In this document: in pieces, positions 36,876-45,715 of the stretch
How positions within the stretch are numbered: the stretch's first letter is position 1
How the letters are laid out: every line of letters begins with the position of its first letter
Origin: Stenotrophomonas sp. SAM-B
GTDB lineage: Bacteria > Pseudomonadota > Gammaproteobacteria > Xanthomonadales > Xanthomonadaceae
Length of the DNA: 64,000 bases
NCBI RefSeq assembly: GCF_013387485.1
Contig: NZ_JABBXB010000006.1
Location: 124,001-188,000, forward strand
Reading direction: 5' to 3'
Made by a program: the position numbers and the translations under genes
The notes under the pieces: generated by a model
Seen by the model: only the letters and a program-made list of their open reading frames with translations
Database searches by the model: none
What the model was told of the DNA's origin: nothing

Positions 36876-38360
36876 ATGAGCGAACTACAGGACCTCAGCG
36901 CGCTGATCCGCGCCAACACCCCGCTGATCATCATCGAGACCCAGGATGAGGGCCGGGTGGTGGAGCTGTTCCGGCAGACCCTGATGCATGTCTGGCGCGC
37001 CCTGCACCGCTGGTCGATCACCGAAGGCCTGCGCCGGATCGACATGGACCGCGAGGACGACCCGGTCGGCCCGCCCGATGCGAGCGCGGCGCTGCAGATG
37101 ATCCGGCAGGCCGAGCAGCGCGGCATCTACCTGCTGCTCGATTTCCATCCCTACCTGGGCTATGCCAGCCATCAGCGCGCGCTGCGCGACCTGATCCAGC
37201 GGCGGCACTGCGAGGCGCACGTGCTGGTGCTGATCGGGGCCAAGGTCGAGCTTCCGGCCGAGCTGGAAGCGCTCGCCACCCGCTTCAACCCGCGCCTGCC
37301 CGACCTCAACGCGCTGCTGAAGATGCTGCGCGAGGAAGCCGAAGCCTATGCCCGCGAGAACGGCGGACGGCGCGTGGAGGTGGACAACGAGGCGGTCCAG
37401 AAAATCCTGCACAACCTGCGCGGGCTGAGCCTGGTCGATGCCCGGCGGATCGCCCGGCAGTTGATCTTCGCCGACGGCGCGCTCAGCCAGGACGACCTGC
37501 CGCAGCTGGCCCGGCTCAAGTTCGAGCTGCTCAACCGCGCCGGCCACCTGCACTACGAATACGACACCACCCGCTTTGCCGACGTGGCCGGCGCCAACCG
37601 GCTCAAGCGCTGGGTCAACCAGCGCCGCCCGGTGTTCCTCGGCGGTGCCGGCCCGGCCGGCCTGGATCCGCCGAAGGGCATGCTCCTGCTCGGCGTGCAG
37701 GGCTGTGGCAAGTCGATGCTGGCCAAGGCGACCGCTGCCGGTTTCGGCGTGCCGCTGCTGCGGCTGGACTTCGGCAGCCTGTACGACAAGTTCCACGGTG
37801 AAACCGAGAAGAACCTGCGCGAGGCGCTGGCCTCGGCCGAGCAGCTGGCGCCCTGCGTGCTGTGGATCGACGAGATCGAGAAGGGCCTGGCCAGTGGTGG
37901 CGAGGATGGCGGCGTCTCGCGCCGCGTGCTGGGCCACCTGCTGACCTGGCTGGCCGAGCGCAAGAGCACGGTGTTCATCGTCGCCACCGCCAACCAGGTG
38001 CACGAGCTGCCGGCCGAGCTGCTGCGCAAGGGCCGCTTCGATGAAATCTTCTTCGTCGACCTGCCCGATCCCAACACCCGGGTCGAGCTGCTGCGGCTGC
38101 ACCTGGGCAAGCGCCAGCTCAACGCCGACGACTTCGCGCTGCCGGCGCTGGCGGCCGCGGCGGAGGGCTTCTCCGGCGCGGAGATCGAACAGGCCGTGGT
38201 CTCCGGGCTGTACGCCGCGCATGCCGAATCCCGGGTGCTGGATACCGAGCTGTTGATGCAGGAGATCCGCGGCAGCCGGCCGTTGTCGGTGTTGATGGCC
38301 GAACAGGTCACCGCACTGCGCGACTGGGCCCGGGGGCGCACGGTCAGCGCGGACGAGTGA
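36876..38360 (+). CDS. AAA+ ATPase of the Ycf46 type
   Basis: 494 residues from the ATG at 36876 (MSELQDLSALIRANTPLI). Residues about 1-220 are the N-terminal Ycf46 region. The AAA+ core has Walker A LLGVQGCGKSMLAKATA, Walker B CVLWIDEIEKGL, sensor 1 IVATANQVHELP and arginine finger region RKGRFDEIF. Ycf46-type proteins are known from plastids and many bacteria, with roles in CO2/bicarbonate response or protein quality control suggested but not established. It is divergent from the ParA-like gene. Confidence 0.88.
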   Translation: MSELQDLSALIRANTPLIIIETQDEGRVVELFRQTLMHVWRALHRWSITEGLRRIDMDREDDPVGPPDASAALQMIRQAEQRGIYLLLDFHPYLGYASHQRALRDLIQRRHCEAHVLVLIGAKVELPAELEALATRFNPRLPDLNALLKMLREEAEAYARENGGRRVEVDNEAVQKILHNLRGLSLVDARRIARQLIFADGALSQDDLPQLARLKFELLNRAGHLHYEYDTTRFADVAGANRLKRWVNQRRPVFLGGAGPAGLDPPKGMLLLGVQGCGKSMLAKATAAGFGVPLLRLDFGSLYDKFHGETEKNLREALASAEQLAPCVLWIDEIEKGLASGGEDGGVSRRVLGHLLTWLAERKSTVFIVATANQVHELPAELLRKGRFDEIFFVDLPDPNTRVELLRLHLGKRQLNADDFALPALAAAAEGFSGAEIEQAVVSGLYAAHAESRVLDTELLMQEIRGSRPLSVLMAEQVTALRDWARGRTVSADE

Positions 38361-38370
38361 CGCCCGCGCG

Positions 38371-39288
38371 TCATCCCGCCAGCCGGTGCAGCACCCACAC
38401 CCACGCCGGCAGCGTCACCAGCGACAGCAGGATGCCGTAGCCGACCAGCGCGGCGGCCAGGCGCGGGGCGAGGCGGTGGGACATCGCCAGCGCGGCGGCG
38501 GTGATCATGGTCGGCATCGCCGATTCGAGCACATTGGCCTGCAGCATCGTGCCCTGCAGCCCGAAGGCCCAGGAGATCGGCAGCGCCAGCGCCGGCATCA
38601 CCAGCAGCTTGAGCAGCAGGCCGATGCCCAGCGGCTTGAGTTCATCCAGGGGCAGCCGCAGCTGGATGGAGAAACCCACCGCCAGCATCACCAGCGGCAG
38701 CATCGCATCGGCCAGCTGCTTCAGCCCGGTGCCGATCCAGGCCGGTGGCTGCTCGGGCATCAGGGTCAACGCGAACAGCAGCGCCCACAGCGGGGGGAAC
38801 TTCGCGATCCGCAGCAGGATCTGCGCGGCGGTGGGCGGGGTATCGCCGCTGTAGCGCGCGATCACGTACAGGCCGAAGGTGGACAGCAGCACGAAGGTGC
38901 CGAACTGGTCGTAGACCACCGCATACGGCAGGGCGTGGTCGCCGAGCAGCGCGCGCACCATCGGGTAGCCGATGAAACTGGAGTTGGCCAGCGCCACGCA
39001 GATCAGCAGCACCGCGTGCACGTCGCGGGCGAAGCCGAACGCGCGCGTGGCCAGGCTGACCAGGACCAGGGTGGCGAGCATGAGCAGCCACGGCGTCGCC
39101 ACCAGTCCGATCAGGCTGGCATCCAGGTGCAGCCGCGGGACATAGATCAGCACCGCCGCCGGCAGGCACACGTACAGCACGATGCGGTTGAGCACATCGG
39201 CGGTGTTGTCCGGCAGCGCGCGCAGGCGCGAGAACGCCATGCCCAGGCCGAGCATGGTCAGGATGAGCGCGAATGCATCGAAAGCCAT
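38371..39288 (-). CDS. AEC-family membrane transporter
   Basis: 305 residues with about ten membrane helices and the AEC (auxin efflux carrier) layout of two five-helix repeats. Recognisable points are ANSSFIGYPMVRALLGD in the first half, typical of the family's broken helix, and ESAMPTMITAAALAMSH in the second. Bacterial AEC members carry small organic acids (malate, malonate) or related compounds; the substrate here is unknown. It is convergent with the Ycf46-like gene, 10 bp away. Confidence 0.9.
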   Translation of the reverse strand: MAFDAFALILTMLGLGMAFSRLRALPDNTADVLNRIVLYVCLPAAVLIYVPRLHLDASLIGLVATPWLLMLATLVLVSLATRAFGFARDVHAVLLICVALANSSFIGYPMVRALLGDHALPYAVVYDQFGTFVLLSTFGLYVIARYSGDTPPTAAQILLRIAKFPPLWALLFALTLMPEQPPAWIGTGLKQLADAMLPLVMLAVGFSIQLRLPLDELKPLGIGLLLKLLVMPALALPISWAFGLQGTMLQANVLESAMPTMITAAALAMSHRLAPRLAAALVGYGILLSLVTLPAWVWVLHRLAG

Positions 39289-39364
39289 CGCGACAGCCTA
39301 GCCCACTCGCCTGCGGTCTCCGCCCCGACCTTGGTCGACGTGCCGATGCCCCGCGCGACCGACA

Positions 39365-39392
39365 GTCCCTGCCCGCCCGCGCGGGCAGGGAC
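39365..39392 (-). terminator. Hairpin downstream of gene 39399-40037
   Basis: Stem GTCCCTGCCCG / CGGGCAGGGAC with a 6-nt loop, directly after the stop codon on the minus strand. No T-tract follows, so it is a hairpin of uncertain termination strength. Confidence 0.5.
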
Positions 39393-39398
39393 GCCCGA

Positions 39399-40037
39399 TC
39401 ACGGCCAGGCCGGTGGTTTCTCGGCCCACGCCTGCTGGATCTCGGCCAGGGTGCTGCGTTCGCTGTCGCGCCAGCCCGGCAACAGGGCGGCGTAGCGGTC
39501 CGTCCCACTCCACTGCTGCGGCTCGGTGCGCACCGCGGCGGCATACCACTGCACCGCATCGTTCCTGCGGCCCAGCGTCCACAGGGCCAGCGCATACGTG
39601 GGCGGCACCCACGACGGGTTGCCGCGCAGCCCGTTCTGGGCCGTCGTCCACTGCACCAGCGCGGCCTCGGTATCGCCCAGGCGGAACAGGTCCCAGCCGT
39701 AGTTCCAGCGTACCGAACGCGCCTGCATCGAGCTGGCGGCGGTGGTCGAGGTGGCCTGTTCGTACAGGCTGCGCCCCAGTTCCGGCCGCCCCTGCGCGAT
39801 CGCCACGCCGGCCAGCTGCACGGTCGCCTCCAGCGTCTTGCGGCCGCGTTCGCGCTGCTTCATCAACTGGTCGACCAGGTCGGCACTGCTGCCCGTCACC
39901 GCCACCATCGGCGTGGCGGCTGCGTCCTTGTCGAAGTAGAACTCCTGCACGGCCGGCAGCGATTGCGCCGACACGTTGAACACACAAGCCCCCATGGCCA
40001 GCATCACGCCGGCCAGCATCTGTCTTGCAACTGCCAT
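39399..40037 (-). CDS. Secreted TPR-like protein
   Basis: 212 residues. Signal peptide MAVARQMLAGVMLAMGACVF, cleavage near VSAQ; a Cys at about 18 might alternatively be a lipidation site. The mature part is helical, with tetratricopeptide-like spacing in LGRSLYEQATSTTAASSMQA, FRLGDTEAALVQWTTAQNG and ALWTLGRRNDAVQWYAAAV. I do not recognise a named family. It is a single gene followed by a hairpin. Confidence 0.75.
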   Translation of the reverse strand: MAVARQMLAGVMLAMGACVFNVSAQSLPAVQEFYFDKDAAATPMVAVTGSSADLVDQLMKQRERGRKTLEATVQLAGVAIAQGRPELGRSLYEQATSTTAASSMQARSVRWNYGWDLFRLGDTEAALVQWTTAQNGLRGNPSWVPPTYALALWTLGRRNDAVQWYAAAVRTEPQQWSGTDRYAALLPGWRDSERSTLAEIQQAWAEKPPAWP

Positions 40038-40097
40038 GCAAACTCCCCCAGGTTGTCACAACAACCTCCCCTCCTGATCCTAACCGCAGCGCGGGCC

Positions 40098-40133
40098 CGG
40101 CACCAAGCGCCGCCGACCGGCGGTCGGCGCTAG
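40098..40133. repeat. GC-rich inverted repeat near end of methyltransferase gene
   Basis: The sequence agcgccgccgaccggcggtcggcgct, with imperfect self-complementary arms, overlaps the stop codon of the leftward methyltransferase gene. It may act as a terminator stem or be a REP remnant; no GTAG head is present. Confidence 0.35.
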
Positions 40134-40753
40134 CGGCCGCGGCGCCAGACCCGCAGGCGGTTGTTGGCCGGCATCGCCACGTCCTCGAGCAGCACCAGGC
40201 CCACCCCGGCCGCCAGCGCATCCACCGCCTCGGCGTCGCGGATGCCCGAGGCCGGATCCCGCGCCTTCAGCCACGCATCGAACTGGCGGTTGCTGTCGCT
40301 GCTGAAGGCGCCGTGGTGATTGAAGGGCCCGTAGACCGCCAGCACGGCGTCATCGGCCATGACCGCGGGCAGGCCGGCGAACAGTGTCTGGACGTGCGCC
40401 CAACTCATGATGTGCAGGGTGTTGGCGCTGAACACCGCATCGAAGGCCAGCGGCACGGCCGGCAGCGGGCCGAGCCCGGGCGCGGGCGACAGCACCGCCT
40501 GCAGCGGCCATGGGGCCGGCGTGTTGGGCAGGCCGGCCGACTGCAGCCGCGCCGCGATGCCGGGCAGATGATCCGGATGGTCGCTGGCCTGCCACTGCAG
40601 GTGCGGCAGTGCGCCGGCGAAGTATTCGGCATGCTGGCCTGTGCCGCTGCCGATCTCCAGCACCCGGCGGCGGTCGGCGAAGTGGCGCTGCAGCACCGCC
40701 AGGATCGGCGCGCGGTTGCGCTCGCAGGCCTCGGACCAGCGTATCTGGCTCAT
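40130..40753 (-). CDS. SAM-dependent methyltransferase-like protein, DUF938
   Basis: 207 residues from the ATG at 40753 (MSQIRWSEACERNRAPIL). The SAM-binding motif I is VLEIGSGTGQHAEYFA; DUF938 features are the FSANTLHIMSWAHVQTLF and YGPFNHHGAFSSDSNRQFD phrases. Substrate unknown. The gene is divergent from the tldD cluster, with about 144 bp between starts, so the two promoters share that gap. Confidence 0.9.
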   Translation of the reverse strand: MSQIRWSEACERNRAPILAVLQRHFADRRRVLEIGSGTGQHAEYFAGALPHLQWQASDHPDHLPGIAARLQSAGLPNTPAPWPLQAVLSPAPGLGPLPAVPLAFDAVFSANTLHIMSWAHVQTLFAGLPAVMADDAVLAVYGPFNHHGAFSSDSNRQFDAWLKARDPASGIRDAEAVDALAAGVGLVLLEDVAMPANNRLRVWRRGR

Positions 40754-40897
40754 CGGGATGTCACACCGGCAGGGAATCGATCTCCATCCAACCATGACCG
40801 CAGTCACTTGTGCCACTGTGCGATGGCACCGAAAGTCGAAGACTTGTCCAACGCCGGCCGCCTCCGTGCCGTCGGCCGTCCTTGGGGGATGTGAGCT

Positions 40898-42526
40898 GTG
40901 CAACGTCGTGAGTTCCTAGCGCTGTCTGGAATGGGCCTGGCTGGCCTGGTACTGCCGCACGGCCGGCTGATCGCCGCCGAGCAGCTGCTCGAACCGGGCG
41001 ATGTCGGCCGGCGCAAGGCACTGGCCGAGGCCGCGCTCGCCGCCGCCAAGCGGGCCGGCGCCAGCTACTGCGACGTGCGCATCGGGCGTTACCTCAACCA
41101 GGCGATCATCACCCGCGAGAGCAACGTCCAGAACGTCACCAACAGCGAATCCTCGGGCATCGGCATCCGGGTGATCGTCAACGGTGCCTGGGGCTTCGCG
41201 GCCACGCACCAGCAGACGCCGGCCGCGGTGCTGGCCACGGTGGAGCAGGCCGCGGCGATCGCCCGCGCCAACGCCGGCATCCAGACCCGCCCGGTGCAGC
41301 TGGCCCCGGTCACTGGGGTGGGTGATGTGAGCTGGAAGACGCCGATCCGCACGAACGCGATGGCGGTGCCGATCAAGGACAAGGTCGACATGCTGCTGTC
41401 GCTGAACGCGGCCGCGCTCAATGCCGGTGCCGACTTCATCAACTCCACGCTGTTCCTGGTCAACGAGCAGAAGTTCTTCGCCTCCAGCGACGGCTCCTTC
41501 ATCGACCAGGACGTGCACCGCATCTGGCTGCCGTTCACCGCCACCGCGATCGACAAGGCCAGCGGCAAGTTCCGCACCCGCGCCGGGCTGTCCTCGCCGA
41601 TGGGCATGGGCTACGAGTTCCTGGATGGCGACGCGCGCGGCAAGATCGCGCTGCCGGGCGGCGTGGTCGCCTACCGCGATTCCTACGACCCGGTCGAAGA
41701 TGCCATCGCCGCGGCCCGCCAGGCCCGCGAAAAACTCAAGGCGCCGTCGGTCAAGCCGGGCAAGTACGACCTGGTGCTGGACCCGTCCAACCTGTTCCTG
41801 ACCATCCACGAGAACGTCGGCCATCCGCTGGAGCTGGACCGCGTGCTCGGCTACGAAGCCAACTACGCCGGCACCAGCTTCGCCACGCTGGACAAGCGTG
41901 ATGCGGGCTTCCGCTGGGGCAGCGACATCGTCAACTTCTTCGCCGACAAGACCGCGCCGGGCAGCCTGGGTGCGGTGGGCTATGACGATGAAGGCGTCAA
42001 GACCAAGCGCTGGGACCTGGTCAAGGACGGCATCCTGGTCAACTACCAGGCCACCCGCGATGAGGTGCACATTCTGGGCGAGAAGGAATCGCACGGCTGC
42101 AGCTACGCCGATTCGTGGTCCAGCGTGCAGTTCCAGCGCATGGCCAACGTCTCGCTGGCGCCGGGCAGGACCCCGCTGAGCGTGGCCGACATGATCAAGA
42201 ACGTGGAGAACGGCATCTACATCCACGGCCGTGGCTCCTACTCGATCGACCAGCAGCGCTTCAACGCGCAGTTCGGCGGCCAGCTGTACTACCAGATCAA
42301 GAACGGTGAGATCACCGGCATGGTCGAGGATGCCGCCTACCAGATCCGCACGCCGGAGTTCTGGAATGCCTGCAGCGCGATCTGCGACGAGCGCGATTTC
42401 CGCTTCGGCGGCTCGTTCTTCGATGGCAAGGGCCAGCCGGGCCAGGTCTCGGCGGTCTCGCACGGCTCGTCGACCACGCGCTTCGATGGCATCAACATCA
42501 TCAACACCGCACGCAGCCTGGGATGA
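40898..42526 (+). CDS. TldD-type metalloprotease with twin-arginine signal, copy 1
   Basis: 542 residues, GTG start. The N terminus QRREFLALSGMGLAG fits a Tat signal (RRxFL followed by a moderately hydrophobic helix); it precedes the TldD domain, so export to the periplasm is predicted. The zinc motif HENVGHPLELD (first His about residue 304) is the family's HExxxH. TldD proteins pair with TldE/PmbA and degrade or trim unstructured peptides; in E. coli the cytosolic pair matures microcin B17. Here the pair seems redirected to the envelope. It is followed by a related gene at 42659 and by tldE, all on one strand. Confidence 0.88.
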   Translation: MQRREFLALSGMGLAGLVLPHGRLIAAEQLLEPGDVGRRKALAEAALAAAKRAGASYCDVRIGRYLNQAIITRESNVQNVTNSESSGIGIRVIVNGAWGFAATHQQTPAAVLATVEQAAAIARANAGIQTRPVQLAPVTGVGDVSWKTPIRTNAMAVPIKDKVDMLLSLNAAALNAGADFINSTLFLVNEQKFFASSDGSFIDQDVHRIWLPFTATAIDKASGKFRTRAGLSSPMGMGYEFLDGDARGKIALPGGVVAYRDSYDPVEDAIAAARQAREKLKAPSVKPGKYDLVLDPSNLFLTIHENVGHPLELDRVLGYEANYAGTSFATLDKRDAGFRWGSDIVNFFADKTAPGSLGAVGYDDEGVKTKRWDLVKDGILVNYQATRDEVHILGEKESHGCSYADSWSSVQFQRMANVSLAPGRTPLSVADMIKNVENGIYIHGRGSYSIDQQRFNAQFGGQLYYQIKNGEITGMVEDAAYQIRTPEFWNACSAICDERDFRFGGSFFDGKGQPGQVSAVSHGSSTTRFDGINIINTARSLG

Positions 42527-42672
42527 GCCTGTCCCCGCTCCGTGCCGAATGTCACTACCGCGGCGCCCGCATGGCCGCAAGAATCGGCTGTGCCGCCGCG
42601 GCGGTCGCCCTGATGTCGCTGTTTCCCTGCCACCCCCACACCGACGTGGAGAGCTGCCTTGCAAAGACGTGA
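42523..42672 (+). CDS. Small open frame between the two tldD genes (49 codons), possible peptide
   Basis: The ATG overlaps the stop of the first tldD (ATGA at 42523-42526), and the TGA lies 14 bp inside the second tldD, in another frame. The deduced peptide has four Cys (10, 23, 36, 45) and an inner signal-like segment MAARIGCAAAAVALMSLF, followed by PCHPHTDVESC. About four-fifths of third codon positions are G or C, as in neighbouring genes. It may be a chance frame in GC-rich DNA. Placement between two genes for peptidases that elsewhere process modified peptides makes it worth noting. No family recognised. Confidence 0.3.
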   Translation: MSLSPLRAECHYRGARMAARIGCAAAAVALMSLFPCHPHTDVESCLAKT

Positions 42673-44293
42673 CTTCCTCGCCCTGACCGGGCTTACCGCT
42701 GGCGGACTGATCGTGCCGTCGTTCTTCGGCAAGGTCATTGCCGCCGAACAGCTGCAGAGCGCGCTCGATCCGGCCCTGAAGAAGCGCCTGGCCGATGCCG
42801 CGCTGGCCGCCGCCCGCCAGGCCGGCGCAACCTACTGCGACGTGCGCATCGGCCGTTACCTGCGCCAGTACGTGATCACCCGCGAGGACAAGGTCCAGAA
42901 CGTGGTGAACACCGAATCGACCGGCGTGGGCATCCGCGTGATCGTCAACGGGGCCTGGGGCTTTGCCGCCACCAACCAGCTCGGCACCACCGATGTGGCA
43001 CGTGCCGCGCAGCAGGCCGCCGCGATCGCCAAGGCCAACGCCGGCGTGCAGACCGCCCCGGTGCAGCTGGCGGCCGCACCCGGCGTGGGCGAAGTGTCCT
43101 GGCGCACGCCGATCCGCAAGAACGCGATGGACGTGCCGATCAAGGAGAAGGTCGAGCTGCTGCTGGACGTCAATGCAGGCGCGATGGGCGCCGGCGCCAG
43201 CTTCGTCAACTCGATGCTGTTCCTGGTCAACGAGCAGAAGTACTTCGCGTCCACCGATGGCTCCTACATCGACCAGGACGTGCACCGCATCTGGGCGCCG
43301 ATGACGGTCACCGCCATCGACAAGAGCACCGGCAAGTTCCGCACCCGTTCGGGGCTGTCCTCGCCGATGGGCCTGGGCTACGAATACCTCGATGGCGTCG
43401 GCACCGGCAAGGCGGTCTCGCCCAACGGCGTGGTCAACTACCGCAACTCCTACGACATGAAGGCCGATGCGATCGCCGCGGCCAAGCAGGCGCAGGAGAA
43501 GCTCAAGGCACCGTCGGTGAAGCCGGGCAAGTACGACCTGATCCTGGATCCGTCGCATACCTGGCTGACCATCCACGAGTCGGTCGGCCACCCGCTGGAA
43601 CTGGACCGCGTGCTCGGCTACGAAGCCAACTACGCCGGCACCAGCTTCGCCACGCTGGACAAGCGCGAGCAGCATTTCCAGTACGGCAGCGACAAGGTCA
43701 ACATCTTCGCCGACAAGACCCAGCCGGGCAGCCTCGGCGCGGTCGGTTACGACGATGAAGGCGTCAAGACCAAGCGCTGGGACCTGATCAGTGAAGGCAA
43801 GCTGGTCGATTACCAGACCATCCGCGACCAGGCCCACATCCTGGGCAAGACCGAGTCCGACGGCTGCTGCTACGCCGATTCGTGGTCCAGCGTGCAGTTC
43901 CAGCGCATGGCCAACGTGTCCCTGGCGCCGGGCAAGACCAAGCTGAGCGTGGCCGACATGGTCAAGGACGTCGAGAACGGCATCTACATCATCGGCGACG
44001 GCTCGTTCTCCATCGATCAGCAGCGCTACAACGCGCAGTTCGGTGGCCAGCTGTTCTATGAAATCAAGAACGGCCAGATCACCCGCATGCTCGAGGACGT
44101 GGCCTACCAGATCCGCACGCCGGAGTTCTGGAACGCCTGCACCGCCGTGGCCGATGAAAGCGACTACCGCCTGGGCGGTTCGTTCTTCGACGGCAAGGGC
44201 CAGCCCGGCCAGGTCTCGGCGGTCTCGCACGGTTCGTCCACCGCGCGCTTCAACGGCATCAACGTCATCAACACCGCGCGCAGCCTCGGCTGA
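42659..44293 (+). CDS. TldD-type metalloprotease with twin-arginine signal, copy 2
   Basis: 544 residues, TTG start with GGAGAG 5 bp upstream. The N terminus QRRDFLALTGLTAGGLIV is again Tat-like. The zinc site is HESVGHPLELD (first His about residue 306). It is similar to the preceding protein through nearly its whole length (shared blocks include VLGYEANYAGTSFATLDKR and SVQFQRMANVSLAPG). The two are therefore a tandem duplication that has been kept and diverged. They may form alternative partners for the single TldE downstream, 20 bp away. Confidence 0.88.
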   Translation: MQRRDFLALTGLTAGGLIVPSFFGKVIAAEQLQSALDPALKKRLADAALAAARQAGATYCDVRIGRYLRQYVITREDKVQNVVNTESTGVGIRVIVNGAWGFAATNQLGTTDVARAAQQAAAIAKANAGVQTAPVQLAAAPGVGEVSWRTPIRKNAMDVPIKEKVELLLDVNAGAMGAGASFVNSMLFLVNEQKYFASTDGSYIDQDVHRIWAPMTVTAIDKSTGKFRTRSGLSSPMGLGYEYLDGVGTGKAVSPNGVVNYRNSYDMKADAIAAAKQAQEKLKAPSVKPGKYDLILDPSHTWLTIHESVGHPLELDRVLGYEANYAGTSFATLDKREQHFQYGSDKVNIFADKTQPGSLGAVGYDDEGVKTKRWDLISEGKLVDYQTIRDQAHILGKTESDGCCYADSWSSVQFQRMANVSLAPGKTKLSVADMVKDVENGIYIIGDGSFSIDQQRYNAQFGGQLFYEIKNGQITRMLEDVAYQIRTPEFWNACTAVADESDYRLGGSFFDGKGQPGQVSAVSHGSSTARFNGINVINTARSLG

Positions 44294-44313
44294 CCGGTCA
44301 GGAGCCCCAATCC

Positions 44314-45648
44314 ATGAGTATCTTCACCGAAGCCCAGGCCAAGGCCATCCTCGACAAGGTCATCGCGCTCTCCAAGGCCGATGAGTGCACCGCCGTGCTG
44401 GCCGGCTCGATCGACGGCAACATCCGTTTCGCACTGAACAACGTCTCCACCAGCGGCATCGTCGACAACACCGAACTGGCCGTCACGGTCGCCTTCGGCA
44501 AGCGGGTCGGCACCGCCTCGATCAACGAGTTCGACGACGCCGCGCTGGAACGCGTGGTGCGCCGCGCCGAGGATCTGGCCCGCCTGGCCCCGGAAAACCC
44601 GGAATTCCTGCCGGCGATCGGCAAGCAGACTTACCGGTCCAGCCCGACCTTCAGCGAATCCACCGCGGCGATCGACCCGGCGTTCCGCGCCAAGGTCGCC
44701 GCCGATTCGATCGCGCCGTGCCGTGGCAACGGCCTGATCGCGGCCGGCTTCCTCGAAGACGGCCAGAGCTTCCAGGCCACCGCCAACAGCAACGGCAACT
44801 TCGGTTACCAGCGCGGCACGAACTTCGATTACACCTGCACGGTGCGCACCGAAGACGGCCGCGGTTCGGGCTGGGTCGGCCGCAACCTCAAGGAGGCCGC
44901 TGATTTCAAGGCCGGCCAGGACATCCGCATCGCCATGCGCAAGGCCACCGAATCGGCCGAAGCCAAGGCGCTGGAGCCGGGCAAGTACACGGTGATCCTG
45001 GAGCCGGCCGCCGCGGCGGGCCTGATCAGCTTCATGATGAACTTCTTCGATGCGCGCTCGGCCGATGAAGGCCGCAGCTTCCTGTCCAAGAAGGGCGGCG
45101 GCAACAAGCTCGGCGAACAGGTCTACGACCCGCGCGTGAACATGGTGGCCGACCCGTGGCACCCCGAGGCCGCCGTGCTGCCGTGGGACAGCGAAGGCCA
45201 GCCGCGCGAGAAGCTGGACATCATCAAGAACGGCAAGATCGCCAACCTCAACTACTCGCGCTTCTGGGCGCAGAAGCAGGGCAAGACCGCCAACGCGCGG
45301 CCGGGCAACCTGCTGATGGCCGGTGGCGACAAGAGCACCGCCGAGCTGGTGCGTGGTACCCAGAAGGGCATCCTGGTCACCCGCACCTGGTACATCCGCA
45401 TGGTCGATCCGCAGACCGTGCTGCTGACCGGCCTGACCCGCGATGGCACCTTCTACATCGAGAATGGCCAGATCAAGCATCCGGTGAAGAACTTCCGCTT
45501 CAACGAATCGCCGGTGATCATGCTCAACAACATCGAAGAACTGGGCAAGCCGGTGCGTGTGGCCGGTGACGAATCCAGCCTGGTGATGATGATCCCGCCG
45601 ATGAAACTGCGCGATTTCACCTTCACCTCGTTGTCCGACGCGGTCTGA
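44314..45648 (+). CDS. TldE/PmbA-type partner subunit
   Basis: 444 residues, ATG start. It is homologous to TldD/PmbA over its length (GKYTVILEPAAAAGLISFMM, GTQKGILVTRTWYIR, DESSLVMMIPPMKLRDF) but lacks the HExxxH zinc motif, as in TldE. Unlike both upstream TldD proteins it begins MSIFTEAQAKAILDKV, with no signal peptide. If the complex is periplasmic, TldE must be carried through the Tat system bound to a TldD; otherwise the TldD leaders are not used as signals. Confidence 0.88.
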   Translation: MSIFTEAQAKAILDKVIALSKADECTAVLAGSIDGNIRFALNNVSTSGIVDNTELAVTVAFGKRVGTASINEFDDAALERVVRRAEDLARLAPENPEFLPAIGKQTYRSSPTFSESTAAIDPAFRAKVAADSIAPCRGNGLIAAGFLEDGQSFQATANSNGNFGYQRGTNFDYTCTVRTEDGRGSGWVGRNLKEAADFKAGQDIRIAMRKATESAEAKALEPGKYTVILEPAAAAGLISFMMNFFDARSADEGRSFLSKKGGGNKLGEQVYDPRVNMVADPWHPEAAVLPWDSEGQPREKLDIIKNGKIANLNYSRFWAQKQGKTANARPGNLLMAGGDKSTAELVRGTQKGILVTRTWYIRMVDPQTVLLTGLTRDGTFYIENGQIKHPVKNFRFNESPVIMLNNIEELGKPVRVAGDESSLVMMIPPMKLRDFTFTSLSDAV

Positions 45649-45659
45649 TGCACGGTCGT

Positions 45660-45676
45660 GACGGCCGCTGGCCGTC
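45660..45676. repeat. Possible degenerate REP hairpin
   Basis: gacggccgctggccgtc is a short perfect hairpin with the same loop core (ggccgctggcc) as the SMAG element at 27551, but without the GTAG head. It sits between tldE and the DUF4159 gene. Confidence 0.35.
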
Positions 45677-45715
45677 TCTCCGTCTGGCCGGTTGCCCCCG
45701 GGAACGTGCGTGGCG

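Noticed and set aside
40823..40894. 23-codon frame just upstream of the first tldD
   Set aside because: No ribosome-binding site and no sign of coding beyond a short open stretch. It probably lies in the promoter/leader.
40916..44230. Minus-strand open frame of 1104 codons
   Set aside because: Antisense to both tldD genes. Its internal similarity merely mirrors the tandem duplication on the other strand.
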